From contig NZ_MRUL01000004.1 in NCBI RefSeq assembly GCF_002006995.1, positions 1 to 64,000 on the forward strand: 64,000 nucleotides of DNA. Direction: 5' to 3'. A program made the translations under genes and the position numbers. The notes under the pieces are model-generated. The model did no database searches and was not told the DNA's origin. It worked only from the letters and a program-made list of their open reading frames with translations. Source of the DNA: Izhakiella australiensis (GTDB taxonomy: Bacteria > Pseudomonadota > Gammaproteobacteria > Enterobacterales > Enterobacteriaceae). Below, one piece after another: positions 46,401 through 53,951 of the stretch (positions are counted from its first letter, which is position 1; every line of letters starts with the position of its first letter).

Positions 46401-46619
46401 GTGATGACCTCAATCGCCTTTATCGCCGGCACCGTTCCCCTGCTGATCGGCCATAGCGCGGGTTCAGAGGTGCGTAGCATCACCGGTATTACCGTGTTTG
46501 CCGGCATGCTGGGCGTGACGCTGTTTGGCCTGTTCCTTACGCCGGTATTTTACGTCACGCTGCGTAAGCTGGTGACGCGCAATCAGGTGCCTGTTGAACG
46601 ACGGATTGAGCAACACTAA
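43461..46619 (+). CDS. oqxB: Multidrug efflux RND permease subunit
   Basis: OqxB is the inner-membrane RND transporter of the pump. The 1052-residue protein begins MDFSRFFIDRPIFAAVLSIL and has the duplicated RND architecture with two large periplasmic loops. Transmembrane helix 4 has the proton-relay aspartates in GIVVDDAIVVVENVERN (about residues 407-423), and the helix 10 region has GLACKNAILIVEFARELE with the partner Lys. It agrees with Klebsiella OqxB through most of its length, including MPEGASLERTDAVIRKMS and LGLGQGSGYSLYIQDRAGLG. A hairpin terminator follows 10 bp past the stop. Confidence 0.95.
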   Translation: MDFSRFFIDRPIFAAVLSILIFVSGLIAIPLLPVSEYPDVVPPSVQVRAQYPGANPKEIAETVATPLEESINGVENMMYMKSVAGSDGVLLLTVTFRPGTDPDQAQVQVQNRVSQAEARLPDDVRRLGITTQKQSPTLTQVVELVSPNNKYDSLYLRNYATLKVKDELARLPGVGQVQIFGAGEYSMRIWLDPNKIASRGLTASDVVAAIREQNVQVSAGQLGAEPMPTKSDFLLSINARGRLQSEAEFGNVILKSGSDGQIVRLKDVARIEMGADSYALRSQLNNKDSVGIGIFQAPGANAIDLSNAVRAKMAELASRFPEDMQWSAPYDPTIFVRDSISSVIHTLLEAVLLVVLVVILFLQTWRASIIPLLAVPVSVVGTFAVLYLLGFTLNTLSLFGLVLAIGIVVDDAIVVVENVERNIEQGLSPLAAAHQAMREVSGPIIAIALVLCAVFVPMAFLSGVTGQFYKQFAVTIAISTVISAINSLTLSPALAAKLLKPHDAPPDRPTRVLNALLGWLFRPFNRFFHTNADRYQGGVGRALRHRGLVFLVYLLLLGGAGVMFKLVPGGFIPTQDKLYLLGGVKMPEGASLERTDAVIRKMSDLAMHTEGVEFAVAFPGLNALQFTNTPNSGTVFFGLKPLSERSRTAAEINAEINAKISQIQEGFAFSIMPPPILGLGQGSGYSLYIQDRAGLGYGALQQAANAMAGTIMQTPGMSFPISSYQANVPQLDAEVDRDKAKAQGVALSDIFSTLQTYLGSSYINDFNKFGRTWRVYAQADGPFRDSVEDIANLRTRNAQGDMVPIGSMLHIGTTYGPDPVIRYNGFPAADLIGDADPRVLSSTQAMSQVSAIASKILPNGMNIEWTDLSYQQFTQGNAALIVFPVSVLLAFLVLSALYESWTLPLAVILIVPVTILSALVGVWLNGGDNNVFVQVGLVVLMGLACKNAILIVEFARELEMQGRGIVEAALEACRLRLRPIVMTSIAFIAGTVPLLIGHSAGSEVRSITGITVFAGMLGVTLFGLFLTPVFYVTLRKLVTRNQVPVERRIEQH

Positions 46620-46628
46620 GGGTTAATC

Positions 46629-46664
46629 AGAAGCCCGAAAGGCCGCCAGACTTTTCGGGCTTCT
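46629..46664 (+). terminator. Hairpin terminator after oqxB
   Basis: AGAAGCCCGAAA pairs with TTTTCGGGCTTCT around an 11-base loop, 10 bp past the oqxB stop. The T-run is contributed by the right arm rather than following it. Confidence 0.7.
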
Positions 46665-46805
46665 GCCGTATACTGAACCGGTCAATTTTATTACAACGCC
46701 TCTGAGAGCGATAGTAAGGATGATTACGAAGGGAGAGTGGTCGTAGAGAAGTAAGTGATAGTAGCGGCCCGGATTCACTCAGCCAGCATTCCATGCTGCA
46801 AATGC

Positions 46806-46830
46806 AAAACCACCCCAGCGGGGTGGTTTT
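46806..46830. terminator. Bidirectional terminator between oqxB and oqxR
   Basis: AAAACCACCCC and GGGGTGGTTTT form a perfect 11-bp stem with a three-base loop. On the plus strand TTTTATTTTA follows. On the minus strand the run of T from the arm follows the oqxR stop, 4 bp away. It could also end a short plus-strand RNA from the 140-bp stretch before it. Confidence 0.85.
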
Positions 46831-46833
46831 ATT

Positions 46834-47325
46834 TTAGCGCTCGAACTCGTTTACCTTTTGCGTCCGGCACATCATCGGCTTAGCGCCTTCCGGATTACGT
46901 CTGTCACGTTCGCAAATTTCGCGCAGCGCATCGGCGACGGTTTTGCTCTTCAGCACCTTCATTGAAGCCTGTTCGGCTTCAAATGCCAGTTCTTTAAAAA
47001 ACCAGCAGGTATTGGCGGAAACCACGCAGCGCGCTTCAACTTCCGGGCGCTGCGGCAGCAAAGGCTTATCTTCAATCACCGAGGTGTAAATATCGCATAG
47101 CGTGATATCTTCCGCCGATCGCCCCAGGCGAATAGTTCCGCAGCGGCCAAGGGTAGAAACAATAATGCCATCACGGGTCAGCGGCACCATCAGTTTGCGC
47201 ACAAAGCTGGGATTAGCTTCCAACCCCATGGCGAGAATTTTACTGGTACTGCGTCGACCTTCCCGCTCCGCCATAGCCACGCCGAGCACCATTTGTAAGG
47301 CTGTAGGAAAGCGTAAATCAAGCAT
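46834..47325 (-). CDS. oqxR: Rrf2-family repressor OqxR
   Basis: A 163-residue Rrf2-type winged-helix regulator. The helix-turn-helix region includes TSKILAMGLEANPSFVRKLMVPLTRDGIIV, and an effector region has SANTCWFFKELAFEAEQASM. In Klebsiella OqxR represses oqxAB and rarA. The gene is convergent with oqxB and completes the rarA-oqxA-oqxB-oqxR locus. AAGGATTTCATC precedes ATG 47325. Cysteines at about residues 98, 106, 138 and 153 could have a redox or cluster role, as in other Rrf2 proteins, but this is not shown. Confidence 0.88.
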   Translation of the reverse strand: MLDLRFPTALQMVLGVAMAEREGRRSTSKILAMGLEANPSFVRKLMVPLTRDGIIVSTLGRCGTIRLGRSAEDITLCDIYTSVIEDKPLLPQRPEVEARCVVSANTCWFFKELAFEAEQASMKVLKSKTVADALREICERDRRNPEGAKPMMCRTQKVNEFER

Positions 47326-47599
47326 GATGAAATCCTTGCTTTTTCAAGGTTCCCGACCGGAACCGTTGCTCACAAAAAGCATTAAAAATCATTTAAATAT
47401 AAAAACTAGTTGACAGACAATATATCAGACATTGGCAACGTTTAGAAGTTCATCGCCGGGGTGCGGTGACTAATTGTGACAGGTCGCTGAAAATATGCGC
47501 GTTATTGCGTGATTCAAGGCACAATCCGCTCATCCTTGCGTCAACGCGGGGCAGCGCGGTAAGTATCCGTGCTTTTTTAGCTCCCTTCGGCGCCTGCGG

Positions 47600-48796
47600 T
47601 TATTTTGTTGCCCTTTCCGCTCGTCCATCGCTGAACAACGGCAGCATCCATTTTAGCGCCCCCACCAGCAGCAGATTGAGGCTGCCCAAGGCAACCAGTA
47701 GCCATAGCGTAGTTCCGGCGCCGAAAGTGGCATAAACGCTGGCGGTAGCCAGCGGCGTCAGCGCCTGACCAATAAGCGCCGGGCGCGCCATGCGTCCCAT
47801 CACGATGGCATAATCTTGCGTAGAAACCATCGCCAGCGGTAAGGTTCCACGCACGATGGCGCGTAAACCATTGCCCGCGCCGTACAGGATCATACTGAGC
47901 ATTGCCAGCTGCGGCGCCAGTGTCAGCAGCAGCAAGCCCAGCGCCACCAGGCCGACGGAAAAGAAGGTCGTCCAGATGGGATGGCTGCGCCTGAACACCA
48001 TATCCACCATGCGCGACGCCACCTGACAAGGGCCAAGGATTGCGCTCAGCGCCAGCGCCGTAGTCAACGCATAGCCGCTGGACTGCAACAAGGCGATCAG
48101 CTGCACGGATATAGCCGTCATTATTACCGATGCCAGAGTGAAAATAGCGCACAGTAGCCAGAATAGCTGCGGCGCCAGTGCGGGATTGCCGCGGTTAACC
48201 TGACGGCGGGTGACCAGGCCCTGACCCGCGTCCCCTGGCAGTGCGAACATATACATCGGCCAGACGCATATTATCAGCATCCCGGCCCAGATAAGGCAGG
48301 TATCACGCCAGCCGAACACAGCGATAAGCGCGGCCAGACCGGGCCACACCAGGCTGGTGCAGAAGCCGGAAATGAGCGTAATGCCGGTGATCGCCCCGCG
48401 GGCAAAAGTACCGTACAGGGTCCCCAGCACCGCGAACAGGGCATCATACAACCCCATCGCCATGCCGATGCCAATAATCACCCACGCCAGCAAAAACAGC
48501 CACAGCGCATGGCTGAGGGCGATAATAATCAGTCCCAGCGCGATAGTTATCCCGCTGCCGGCCAGCAGCCGTCGCCCGCCGCCGCGGGCAATAATGCGCC
48601 CGCTTAGCGGTGCCAGTAAACCGGAAATCAGCAGTGCCAGTGAGAGCGATCCGTAAACCCAGGCCTGCGACCAGCCGGTCTCTTTAATCACCGGCTGCGC
48701 CAGCACCGCCAGCAGATAAAATGAACCGCCCCAGGCAATAATTTGCACCAGTCCGAGTAATATGATCGCCCGCGTGGGCGGCCGGTGTGAAATCAT
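47600..48796 (-). CDS. MFS transporter
   Basis: A 398-residue, 12-helix major facilitator protein. ATG 48796 (MISHRPPTRAIILLGLVQII) is preferred to the longer frame from 48829. Helix 1 is IILLGLVQIIAWGGSFYLLAVLAQPV; a partial motif A, LAPLSGRIIARGGGRRLLAG, lies between helices 2 and 3, and a Gly-rich IIGIGMAMGLYDALFAVLGTLYG sits in helices 4-5. The sequence resembles the YcxA/oxalate-formate-like part of the family, but I cannot name a substrate. It is divergent from the HTH-PfkB gene. Confidence 0.83.
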   Translation of the reverse strand: MISHRPPTRAIILLGLVQIIAWGGSFYLLAVLAQPVIKETGWSQAWVYGSLSLALLISGLLAPLSGRIIARGGGRRLLAGSGITIALGLIIIALSHALWLFLLAWVIIGIGMAMGLYDALFAVLGTLYGTFARGAITGITLISGFCTSLVWPGLAALIAVFGWRDTCLIWAGMLIICVWPMYMFALPGDAGQGLVTRRQVNRGNPALAPQLFWLLCAIFTLASVIMTAISVQLIALLQSSGYALTTALALSAILGPCQVASRMVDMVFRRSHPIWTTFFSVGLVALGLLLLTLAPQLAMLSMILYGAGNGLRAIVRGTLPLAMVSTQDYAIVMGRMARPALIGQALTPLATASVYATFGAGTTLWLLVALGSLNLLLVGALKWMLPLFSDGRAERATK

Positions 48797-48925
48797 CGCG
48801 TTACCCCTTAGTCCGCCATTAAGCTGCACGGCTATCGCTGCGGAGTCAACTGCCTTCGCGCTAAGGGATCCGGCCGGCGTTTGGCGCGCCGGATAGTCGG
48901 CATAGCGCAGTCGCGGCGCATAACA

Positions 48926-48973
48926 GGAAAATTTCCGTTTATTTCCATTTCCGTTAGCGGAACCGGAAACCGG
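48926..48973. promoter_or_regulatory. Cluster of TTTCC/GGAAA repeats between divergent genes
   Basis: Within 48 bp there are several TTTCC or GGAAA words in both orientations. One is the hairpin-like TTCCG-TTAG-CGGAA at 49-62 of the 48900 block (48949-48962), followed by ACCGGAAACCGG. This looks like a compound operator for the regulator-kinase gene at 49041 or for the MFS gene at 47600. The binding protein is unknown; the DeoR-type domain of the adjacent fusion is the obvious candidate. Confidence 0.4.
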
Positions 48974-49040
48974 TCACCAATACGCCTGCGCGACTCATCT
49001 ACGCTTAATGCTCCTGACAGCGTGGATACATGCAATGATA

Positions 49041-50252
49041 ATGACGGCGCGGCGACAGCAAATCCTCTCTTTGATTCAGACCCAGCAGAGCTGTAGTGTC
49101 AATCAGCTTGCCATACACTGCGGCGTTACCGCGCGCACCATCCGCAGCGACCTTGACTGGCTGGCAAAGCTTGGGCTGATTGAACGCCAGCACGGCATGG
49201 CGCTGTCAACGCAGCGCGTTATGCTGACGCACGCCGCGCAGGCAAATGTCGACCCTCATGGCCCTTTCTACCGCCAGCTCAGCCGCCATGAAAACCCGCC
49301 GGCCGGCGGAAGACTCTGCATTTTGGGCACTATTTTTATTGATATCGTGACCAAAGTCGCCGCCCTGCCGCGCCAGCCCGGTTCGCTCATCCCGGCTTCC
49401 GATATCAGCTTCGGTGCTGGCGGCAAAGGCGCCAATCAGGCGCTGGCGGCGCGGGTTGCCGGCGCACAGGTGCATCTGACTGCCAAAGTGGGCACCGATG
49501 CTTTCAGTCGACAGGCCTGGGATCACCTGCTGGCTTCCGGAATGCAGAGCTTCACTCTGCTACAAACTGACAGCGCATCCACCGGCTGCAGCACCATCTG
49601 GGTGCATGAGCATAGCGGGGAAACGCTGATTGCCATTAATCCCGGCGCCAACCGTACCTTCTCGCAGCAGGAAGTGGCCTCTCTGCAGCCGCAGATGAGC
49701 GCGGCCGATTTATTTATGGTTCACAGCGGGATCAACGCCAGCGCGGTACGCCAGTCAATTCATCTCGCCCACCGGCTGAATATCGCGGTGGTTTTCTACC
49801 CTTCACCGCTAACCGATGACTTCGGCGATTGCCTGCCGTTGGTGAGCTGGCTGGTTATCGGACAGTCCGAAGCTGAAAAAATCAGCGGACTGCTACTGAC
49901 GACGCAACGGCTGGCGGAGCGCGCAGCGCTTCAGCTGCAGCAGGCCGGAGCCCGGCAGGTGTTGCTGCTGCTGGACGACGGCGCGGTGCTGGTTTGCCTG
50001 CCGCAGCGGCTGATCTGGTTTGCCGCCTGCCCGGCGGTCACCGTTGACGCATCGGGAGCAAACGATGCTTTTTGCGGCGCCTTCTGCGCCCGGCTGGCGC
50101 TCGGTGAATCGCTGAACGACGCCGTGGAATATGCCAGCGCCTTTGCCGCGCTGGCGCGCGAGAAGTCGGGTGCAGCCAGCATGCCAGACCGCGATGAGGT
50201 GCGCTTTCGCCTGTCGCTGCGCCAGCGCAATTTACGGCTCTCTGCCACCTGA
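49041..50252 (+). CDS. DeoR-type HTH fused to PfkB-family carbohydrate kinase
   Basis: A protein of about 403 residues, using MTARRQQILSLIQ at 49041; ATG 49035 or 49008 are possible. Residues 1-60 are a DeoR/HTH_11 winged helix (CSVNQLAIHCGVTARTIRSD, then LDWLAKLGLIERQHG). From about residue 85 is a ribokinase-like domain: LCILGTIFIDIVTKV, the substrate-binding FGAGGKGANQALAARVAGA, and the C-terminal anion-hole/catalytic motif VDASGANDAFCGAF, in which Asn replaces the usual second Gly but the catalytic Asp is kept. Regulator-kinase fusions are known in the pseudouridine/sugar kinase group. It may sense and phosphorylate the same sugar or nucleoside. The MHS transporter 111 bp downstream may supply the substrate. 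Confidence 0.85.
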   Translation: MTARRQQILSLIQTQQSCSVNQLAIHCGVTARTIRSDLDWLAKLGLIERQHGMALSTQRVMLTHAAQANVDPHGPFYRQLSRHENPPAGGRLCILGTIFIDIVTKVAALPRQPGSLIPASDISFGAGGKGANQALAARVAGAQVHLTAKVGTDAFSRQAWDHLLASGMQSFTLLQTDSASTGCSTIWVHEHSGETLIAINPGANRTFSQQEVASLQPQMSAADLFMVHSGINASAVRQSIHLAHRLNIAVVFYPSPLTDDFGDCLPLVSWLVIGQSEAEKISGLLLTTQRLAERAALQLQQAGARQVLLLLDDGAVLVCLPQRLIWFAACPAVTVDASGANDAFCGAFCARLALGESLNDAVEYASAFAALAREKSGAASMPDRDEVRFRLSLRQRNLRLSAT

Positions 50253-50363
50253 GTTCGATGGCGAAAATATGACAATGACAGCAAACGCCGCAGGCGCACA
50301 GCGCTGTGGTCTCCATAACCCTGCCTCACGATAACAGCACCAGCCATAACGGGAGAACTGACG

Positions 50364-51677
50364 ATGAACCTGCGCGAATCTGCGCTTTCCGCACCGCTGA
50401 CTGAGCGCGCCAGCGCCAGTGAAATGCGAAAAGTAGCCGCCGCCAGCGCGGTGGGCACCCTGATTGAATATTACGATTTCACCCTCTATACCACCGCCAC
50501 CGCGCTGGTATTCAATAAAATTTTCTTTCCCGGCGAATCAGCGTTAATCGGCTCGCTGGCCGCCTTTGCCACCTATTTCGTCGGCTACTGCGCCCGCCCG
50601 CTCGGCGGCATTGTATTTGGTCACTTTGGCGATCGCATCGGACGTAAAGTGACGCTGATGACCACCCTGATGATTATGGGGATCGGTACCTTTCTGATTG
50701 GGCTTATCCCCCCTTATGCGCAAATAGGCGCCTGGGCGCCGGTGCTGCTGGTGCTGCTGCGCTGTTTACAGGGAATAGGCATCGGCGGGGAATATGGCGG
50801 AGGTATGACGATGATGGTCGAACACGCCCCCGCCTCACGACGCGGCTTTTACAGCTCATTGGTACACATTGGCGTTCCGGCGGGTTTCTTACTGCCAATC
50901 ATGGCCATGACCATACTGAACGTGGTGCTCGATCAGCAGGCTTTTCTCAGCTGGGGCTGGCGCCTGCCTTTTCTGCTGAGCCTGATTCTGCTGGGCGTAG
51001 GCTTATTTATTCGTAACCAGATAGCCGAGAGTCCGGCCTTTCGCCGCCTGAAACAGAGCGGCCAGCAGGCAAAAGTGCCGGTTGCTGAGGCCGTGCGTAA
51101 TCACTGGCGCACCATACTGCTGGGCATCGGGGCGAAAATCGCCGAAAGCGGCCTGTTTAATATTTATGCCGTATTCGCTATCAGCTACTGCGTGAACGTG
51201 CTGTCATTGCCAAGCCAGGTGATCCTGTATGCCGTGCTGCTGGGCTGCCTGCTGGAGTGCTTTACCCTGCCGCTTTTCGGCTGGCTGTCGGACAAAATTG
51301 GGCAGCGCCGGGTTTATCTGGGCGGCATGCTGCTGCAGGCGCTGCTGGCCTGGCCGTTTATGCTGATGTTGCAGACCGGGCAGCTCGGCTGGATTTATCT
51401 GGCGATTTCCCTTGGACTGGCATTAGGTCATGGCACAACCTATGGCGCGCAGGGCGCGCTGTTTTCCGCCCTTTTCCCTTCCCGCATCCGCTACAGCGGC
51501 CTGTCGCTGGTTCAGCAAATCGGCCCGATTTTAGGCGGCGGGCTGTCGCCGATGGTGGCCACTGCGCTGCTGGTTGGCTGGCATAACAGCACGCTGGTCA
51601 TTGGCTACATGATTGCCATGTCGCTGCTTTCTGCCCTGTGCGCCTGGCGCTTACCTCAGCGTCCGGTCGAGGAGTGA
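50364..51677 (+). CDS. MHS-family MFS transporter (shikimate/proline-betaine type)
   Basis: A 437-residue metabolite:H+ symporter. The MHS signature is clear: SAVGTLIEYYDFTLYTTATALVFNK (residues 30-54), YFVGYCARPLGGIVFGHFGDRIGRK (71-95), and LQGIGIGGEYGGGMTMMVEHAP. Members carry shikimate, proline/betaine, alpha-ketoglutarate or citrate, and the substrate cannot be fixed here. GGGAGAACTGACG precedes ATG 50364. It follows the HTH-PfkB gene on the same strand, suggesting linked uptake and phosphorylation, although MHS carriers usually move organic acids. Confidence 0.87.
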   Translation: MNLRESALSAPLTERASASEMRKVAAASAVGTLIEYYDFTLYTTATALVFNKIFFPGESALIGSLAAFATYFVGYCARPLGGIVFGHFGDRIGRKVTLMTTLMIMGIGTFLIGLIPPYAQIGAWAPVLLVLLRCLQGIGIGGEYGGGMTMMVEHAPASRRGFYSSLVHIGVPAGFLLPIMAMTILNVVLDQQAFLSWGWRLPFLLSLILLGVGLFIRNQIAESPAFRRLKQSGQQAKVPVAEAVRNHWRTILLGIGAKIAESGLFNIYAVFAISYCVNVLSLPSQVILYAVLLGCLLECFTLPLFGWLSDKIGQRRVYLGGMLLQALLAWPFMLMLQTGQLGWIYLAISLGLALGHGTTYGAQGALFSALFPSRIRYSGLSLVQQIGPILGGGLSPMVATALLVGWHNSTLVIGYMIAMSLLSALCAWRLPQRPVEE

Positions 51678-51753
51678 TCCAGACTGCTTTTCGTCAGCAG
51701 CATCTGCGGAGATGACCCTCGCTGATGCTGATTTATCCCCAGATTGCTCTGAC

Positions 51754-51790
51754 AAACCCCGTGATGCTGATCACATTATGGGGTTTTATT
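51754..51790 (+). terminator. Terminator after the MHS transporter
   Basis: AAACCCC and GGGGTTT pair and enclose an inner stem GTGAT-GCTG-ATCAC, with a 5-base bulge on one side; TTTTATT follows. It is the likely end of the 49041-51677 transcript. Confidence 0.65.
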
Positions 51791-51901
51791 AAATTCCACG
51801 ACTTTTGATTTGATCCCTTAGCGAAATCAACCACAATACAGCGCATCGTTGTTTTTTTGCGATCCATATTCTGCAACAACCTGAAGCGGGCGTTTTATTA
51901 C

Positions 51902-53092
51902 ATGGAAGCGACTTCTACCACTGTTTCGCGCAAAACGGCATGGCTACGCGTCATCATGATGGCTATCGCCGCCTTTATCTTTAACACCACCGAATTCGTT
52001 CCCGTCGGCCTGCTGTCAGATATTGCCGGGACGTGGTCGATGAAAACGGCGGAAGTCGGCATTATGCTGACCATTTACGCTTGGGTGGTGGCAGTAATGT
52101 CGCTCCCCATGATGCTGCTGACGCGCAACGTTGAACGTCGGCTGCTGATGGCGATTATCTTTATCCTGTTTATCGTCAGCCACGCCCTTTCCACCGTGGC
52201 CTGGAGCTTTAATGTGCTGGTGATATCGCGTATCGGCATCGCGCTGGCCCATTCGGTGTTCTGGTCGATTACCGCCTCGCTGGCGATCCGCGTGGCGCCG
52301 GCCGGCAAAAAGACCCAGGCATTAAGCATGCTGGCGACCGGCACCGCGCTGGCGATGGTGCTGGGTCTGCCTCTGGGCCGGGTAATTGGTCAGTATCTTG
52401 GCTGGCGTAGCACCTTTGGCGTTATCGGTATCGTGGCGCTGGTAACCTTGATCTGCCTGGTGCGCCTGCTGCCAAAGCTGCCAAGCGAACATACGGGATC
52501 GTTAAAAAGCCTGCCGCTGCTGTTCCGTCGCCCGGCGCTGATGGCGCTGTACCTGCTGATTGCGTTGGCGGTCACCGCCCACTATACCGCTTACAGCTAT
52601 ATTGAACCCTTCATGGAAGTGGTCGCTAACGTGACCGGCAACGGCACCACCTTCTTACTGCTGCTATTCGGCGCGGCGGGGATCCTTGGCAGCGTGCTGT
52701 TCAGCACCCTGGGAAATCGCTTTCCGGCCATTTTCCTGGTGGTTGCCCTGGCGATTATTTCCTTATCTATGCTGCTGCTGTGGCTGGCGGCAACCCATAT
52801 GCTGGCCATTGCCCTGCTGAGTATCATCTGGGGAATGGCCGTGATGATTATGGGGCTGGCGGTACAGGTCCGGGTGCTGGCGCTGGCGCCGGATGCAACC
52901 GACGTGGCAATGTCGCTGCTGTCGGGCATCTATAATATCGGCATCGGCGGCGGCGCCCTGCTGGGTAACCAGATAAGTCTGCATTACAGTGTGGCTCAGG
53001 TGGGTTATGCAGGCGGCGCTATCGGCTTTATTGCCTTTGCCTGGTGCCTGTGGAGCTTCCACCGCTATCCGCAGCTACGGGTGCATGGCTAA
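51902..53092 (+). CDS. sotB: Sugar efflux/MFS transporter SotB
   Basis: A 396-residue DHA1 transporter. ATG 51902 ([20 protein letters not shown]) is the start; the upstream 15 codons lack support. The sequence [20 protein letters not shown] followed by [20 protein letters not shown] is characteristic of SotB (YdeA), which exports arabinose and IPTG-type sugars in E. coli and can contribute to multidrug efflux. Later segments [20 protein letters not shown] and [12 protein letters not shown] also fit. It is convergent with the GntR gene, 11 bp away. Confidence 0.88.
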   Translation: MEATSTTVSRKTAWLRVIMMAIAAFIFNTTEFVPVGLLSDIAGTWSMKTAEVGIMLTIYAWVVAVMSLPMMLLTRNVERRLLMAIIFILFIVSHALSTVAWSFNVLVISRIGIALAHSVFWSITASLAIRVAPAGKKTQALSMLATGTALAMVLGLPLGRVIGQYLGWRSTFGVIGIVALVTLICLVRLLPKLPSEHTGSLKSLPLLFRRPALMALYLLIALAVTAHYTAYSYIEPFMEVVANVTGNGTTFLLLLFGAAGILGSVLFSTLGNRFPAIFLVVALAIISLSMLLLWLAATHMLAIALLSIIWGMAVMIMGLAVQVRVLALAPDATDVAMSLLSGIYNIGIGGGALLGNQISLHYSVAQVGYAGGAIGFIAFAWCLWSFHRYPQLRVHG

Positions 53093-53103
53093 AACAGATG
53101 GCG

Positions 53104-53877
53104 CTAGCGGATATCATTCACATACATAAAGCGGTCAGTACTGAAGCGATGATGGGCAAAAATCACCGGTATGGCGCTCTGGTCAAAAGACACCTCATCA
53201 ATCAGCATAATCGCATGGGGCCCCTGCAGTTCCAGCAGGCGTAAATCCTCTTCTGTTGCCAGCTCGGCGGTGATCTGTTCACGCACCGCCGCTACGCGCA
53301 GGCCATAATGTTCCAGCAGAAAACGGTAAAGCAGCGGCGGCAGATTTTCAGCATCGGGAAAATCGGCCAGTCTCGCGGCGGGCAAAACCAGCCGTTCATG
53401 CATGGCCGGCACGTCCTTGACCCGACGCAAACGTTGCAAAGAGTAAACGCTATCGCCTGGCGCAATTTGCAGCTTTTCAGCTTCAGTCTGGCTGGCATTC
53501 CGTTGTTGATAATCCAGCAGCGTGGTTTCAGAGTGCAGCAGTTCGCCGCCGCGACCATGCAGGCGAAAATACTGAAAGAAATAACCGAGGTTGTGTACCT
53601 GCGCCCAGCCGGTCACCACGGTACCGGTTTTGCGACGACGCATTAGCATCCCCTCATCCACCAGCGCCGCCAGCGCTTTACGCATTGTTCCTACCGAAAC
53701 GCCAAAATTTGCCGCCAGGGCATTTTCACTGGGCAGCACCGTACCGGCAGGCCATTCACCGGTAAGGATCGGCTCGCTGACGCGATATTTCACTACCTGA
53801 TAAAGCGGCGCGCCGTCGTTTTCACTGAGCCTGCTAATGCTGTGATGCTCCTGCTGCGGCTGTTTGCGTTCCGTCAT
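53104..53877 (-). CDS. GntR/HutC-family transcriptional regulator
   Basis: A 257-residue regulator with an N-terminal GntR winged helix (LPSENALAANFGVSVGTMRK and ALAALVDEGMLMRRRKTGTV, residues 48-88). A C-terminal UTRA ligand domain of the chorismate-lyase fold ends DEVSFDQSAIPVIFAHHRFS. It is divergent from the importer/hydrolase operon at 53952-62632 with a 74-bp gap containing a promoter and a palindrome, so it is the probable repressor of that operon. Confidence 0.9.
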   Translation of the reverse strand: MTERKQPQQEHHSISRLSENDGAPLYQVVKYRVSEPILTGEWPAGTVLPSENALAANFGVSVGTMRKALAALVDEGMLMRRRKTGTVVTGWAQVHNLGYFFQYFRLHGRGGELLHSETTLLDYQQRNASQTEAEKLQIAPGDSVYSLQRLRRVKDVPAMHERLVLPAARLADFPDAENLPPLLYRFLLEHYGLRVAAVREQITAELATEEDLRLLELQGPHAIMLIDEVSFDQSAIPVIFAHHRFSTDRFMYVNDIR

Positions 53878-53890
53878 TGTTGGTTACCTG

Positions 53891-53931
53891 TTGACCTTAT
53901 GCTTTTTCTGCATTATCTATAAACTATATAG
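53891..53931 (+). promoter_or_regulatory. Promoter and palindrome of the importer/hydrolase operon
   Basis: TTGACC (53891-53896) and TATCTA (53914-53919) are spaced by 17 bp and could be -35 and -10 elements. The palindrome CTATATAG (53924-53931) follows at the expected transcription start, a typical repressor position. UTRA-type GntR proteins often bind TATA-centred palindromes. Confidence 0.5.
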
Positions 53932-53951
53932 AAATACAACAGGCGGTAGAG

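Noticed and set aside
46700-46760. Short plus-strand peptide frame (MITKGEWS) in the oqxB-oqxR gap
   Set aside because: Too short, with no attenuator structure downstream that would need a leader peptide; noted only as part of the possible small RNA.
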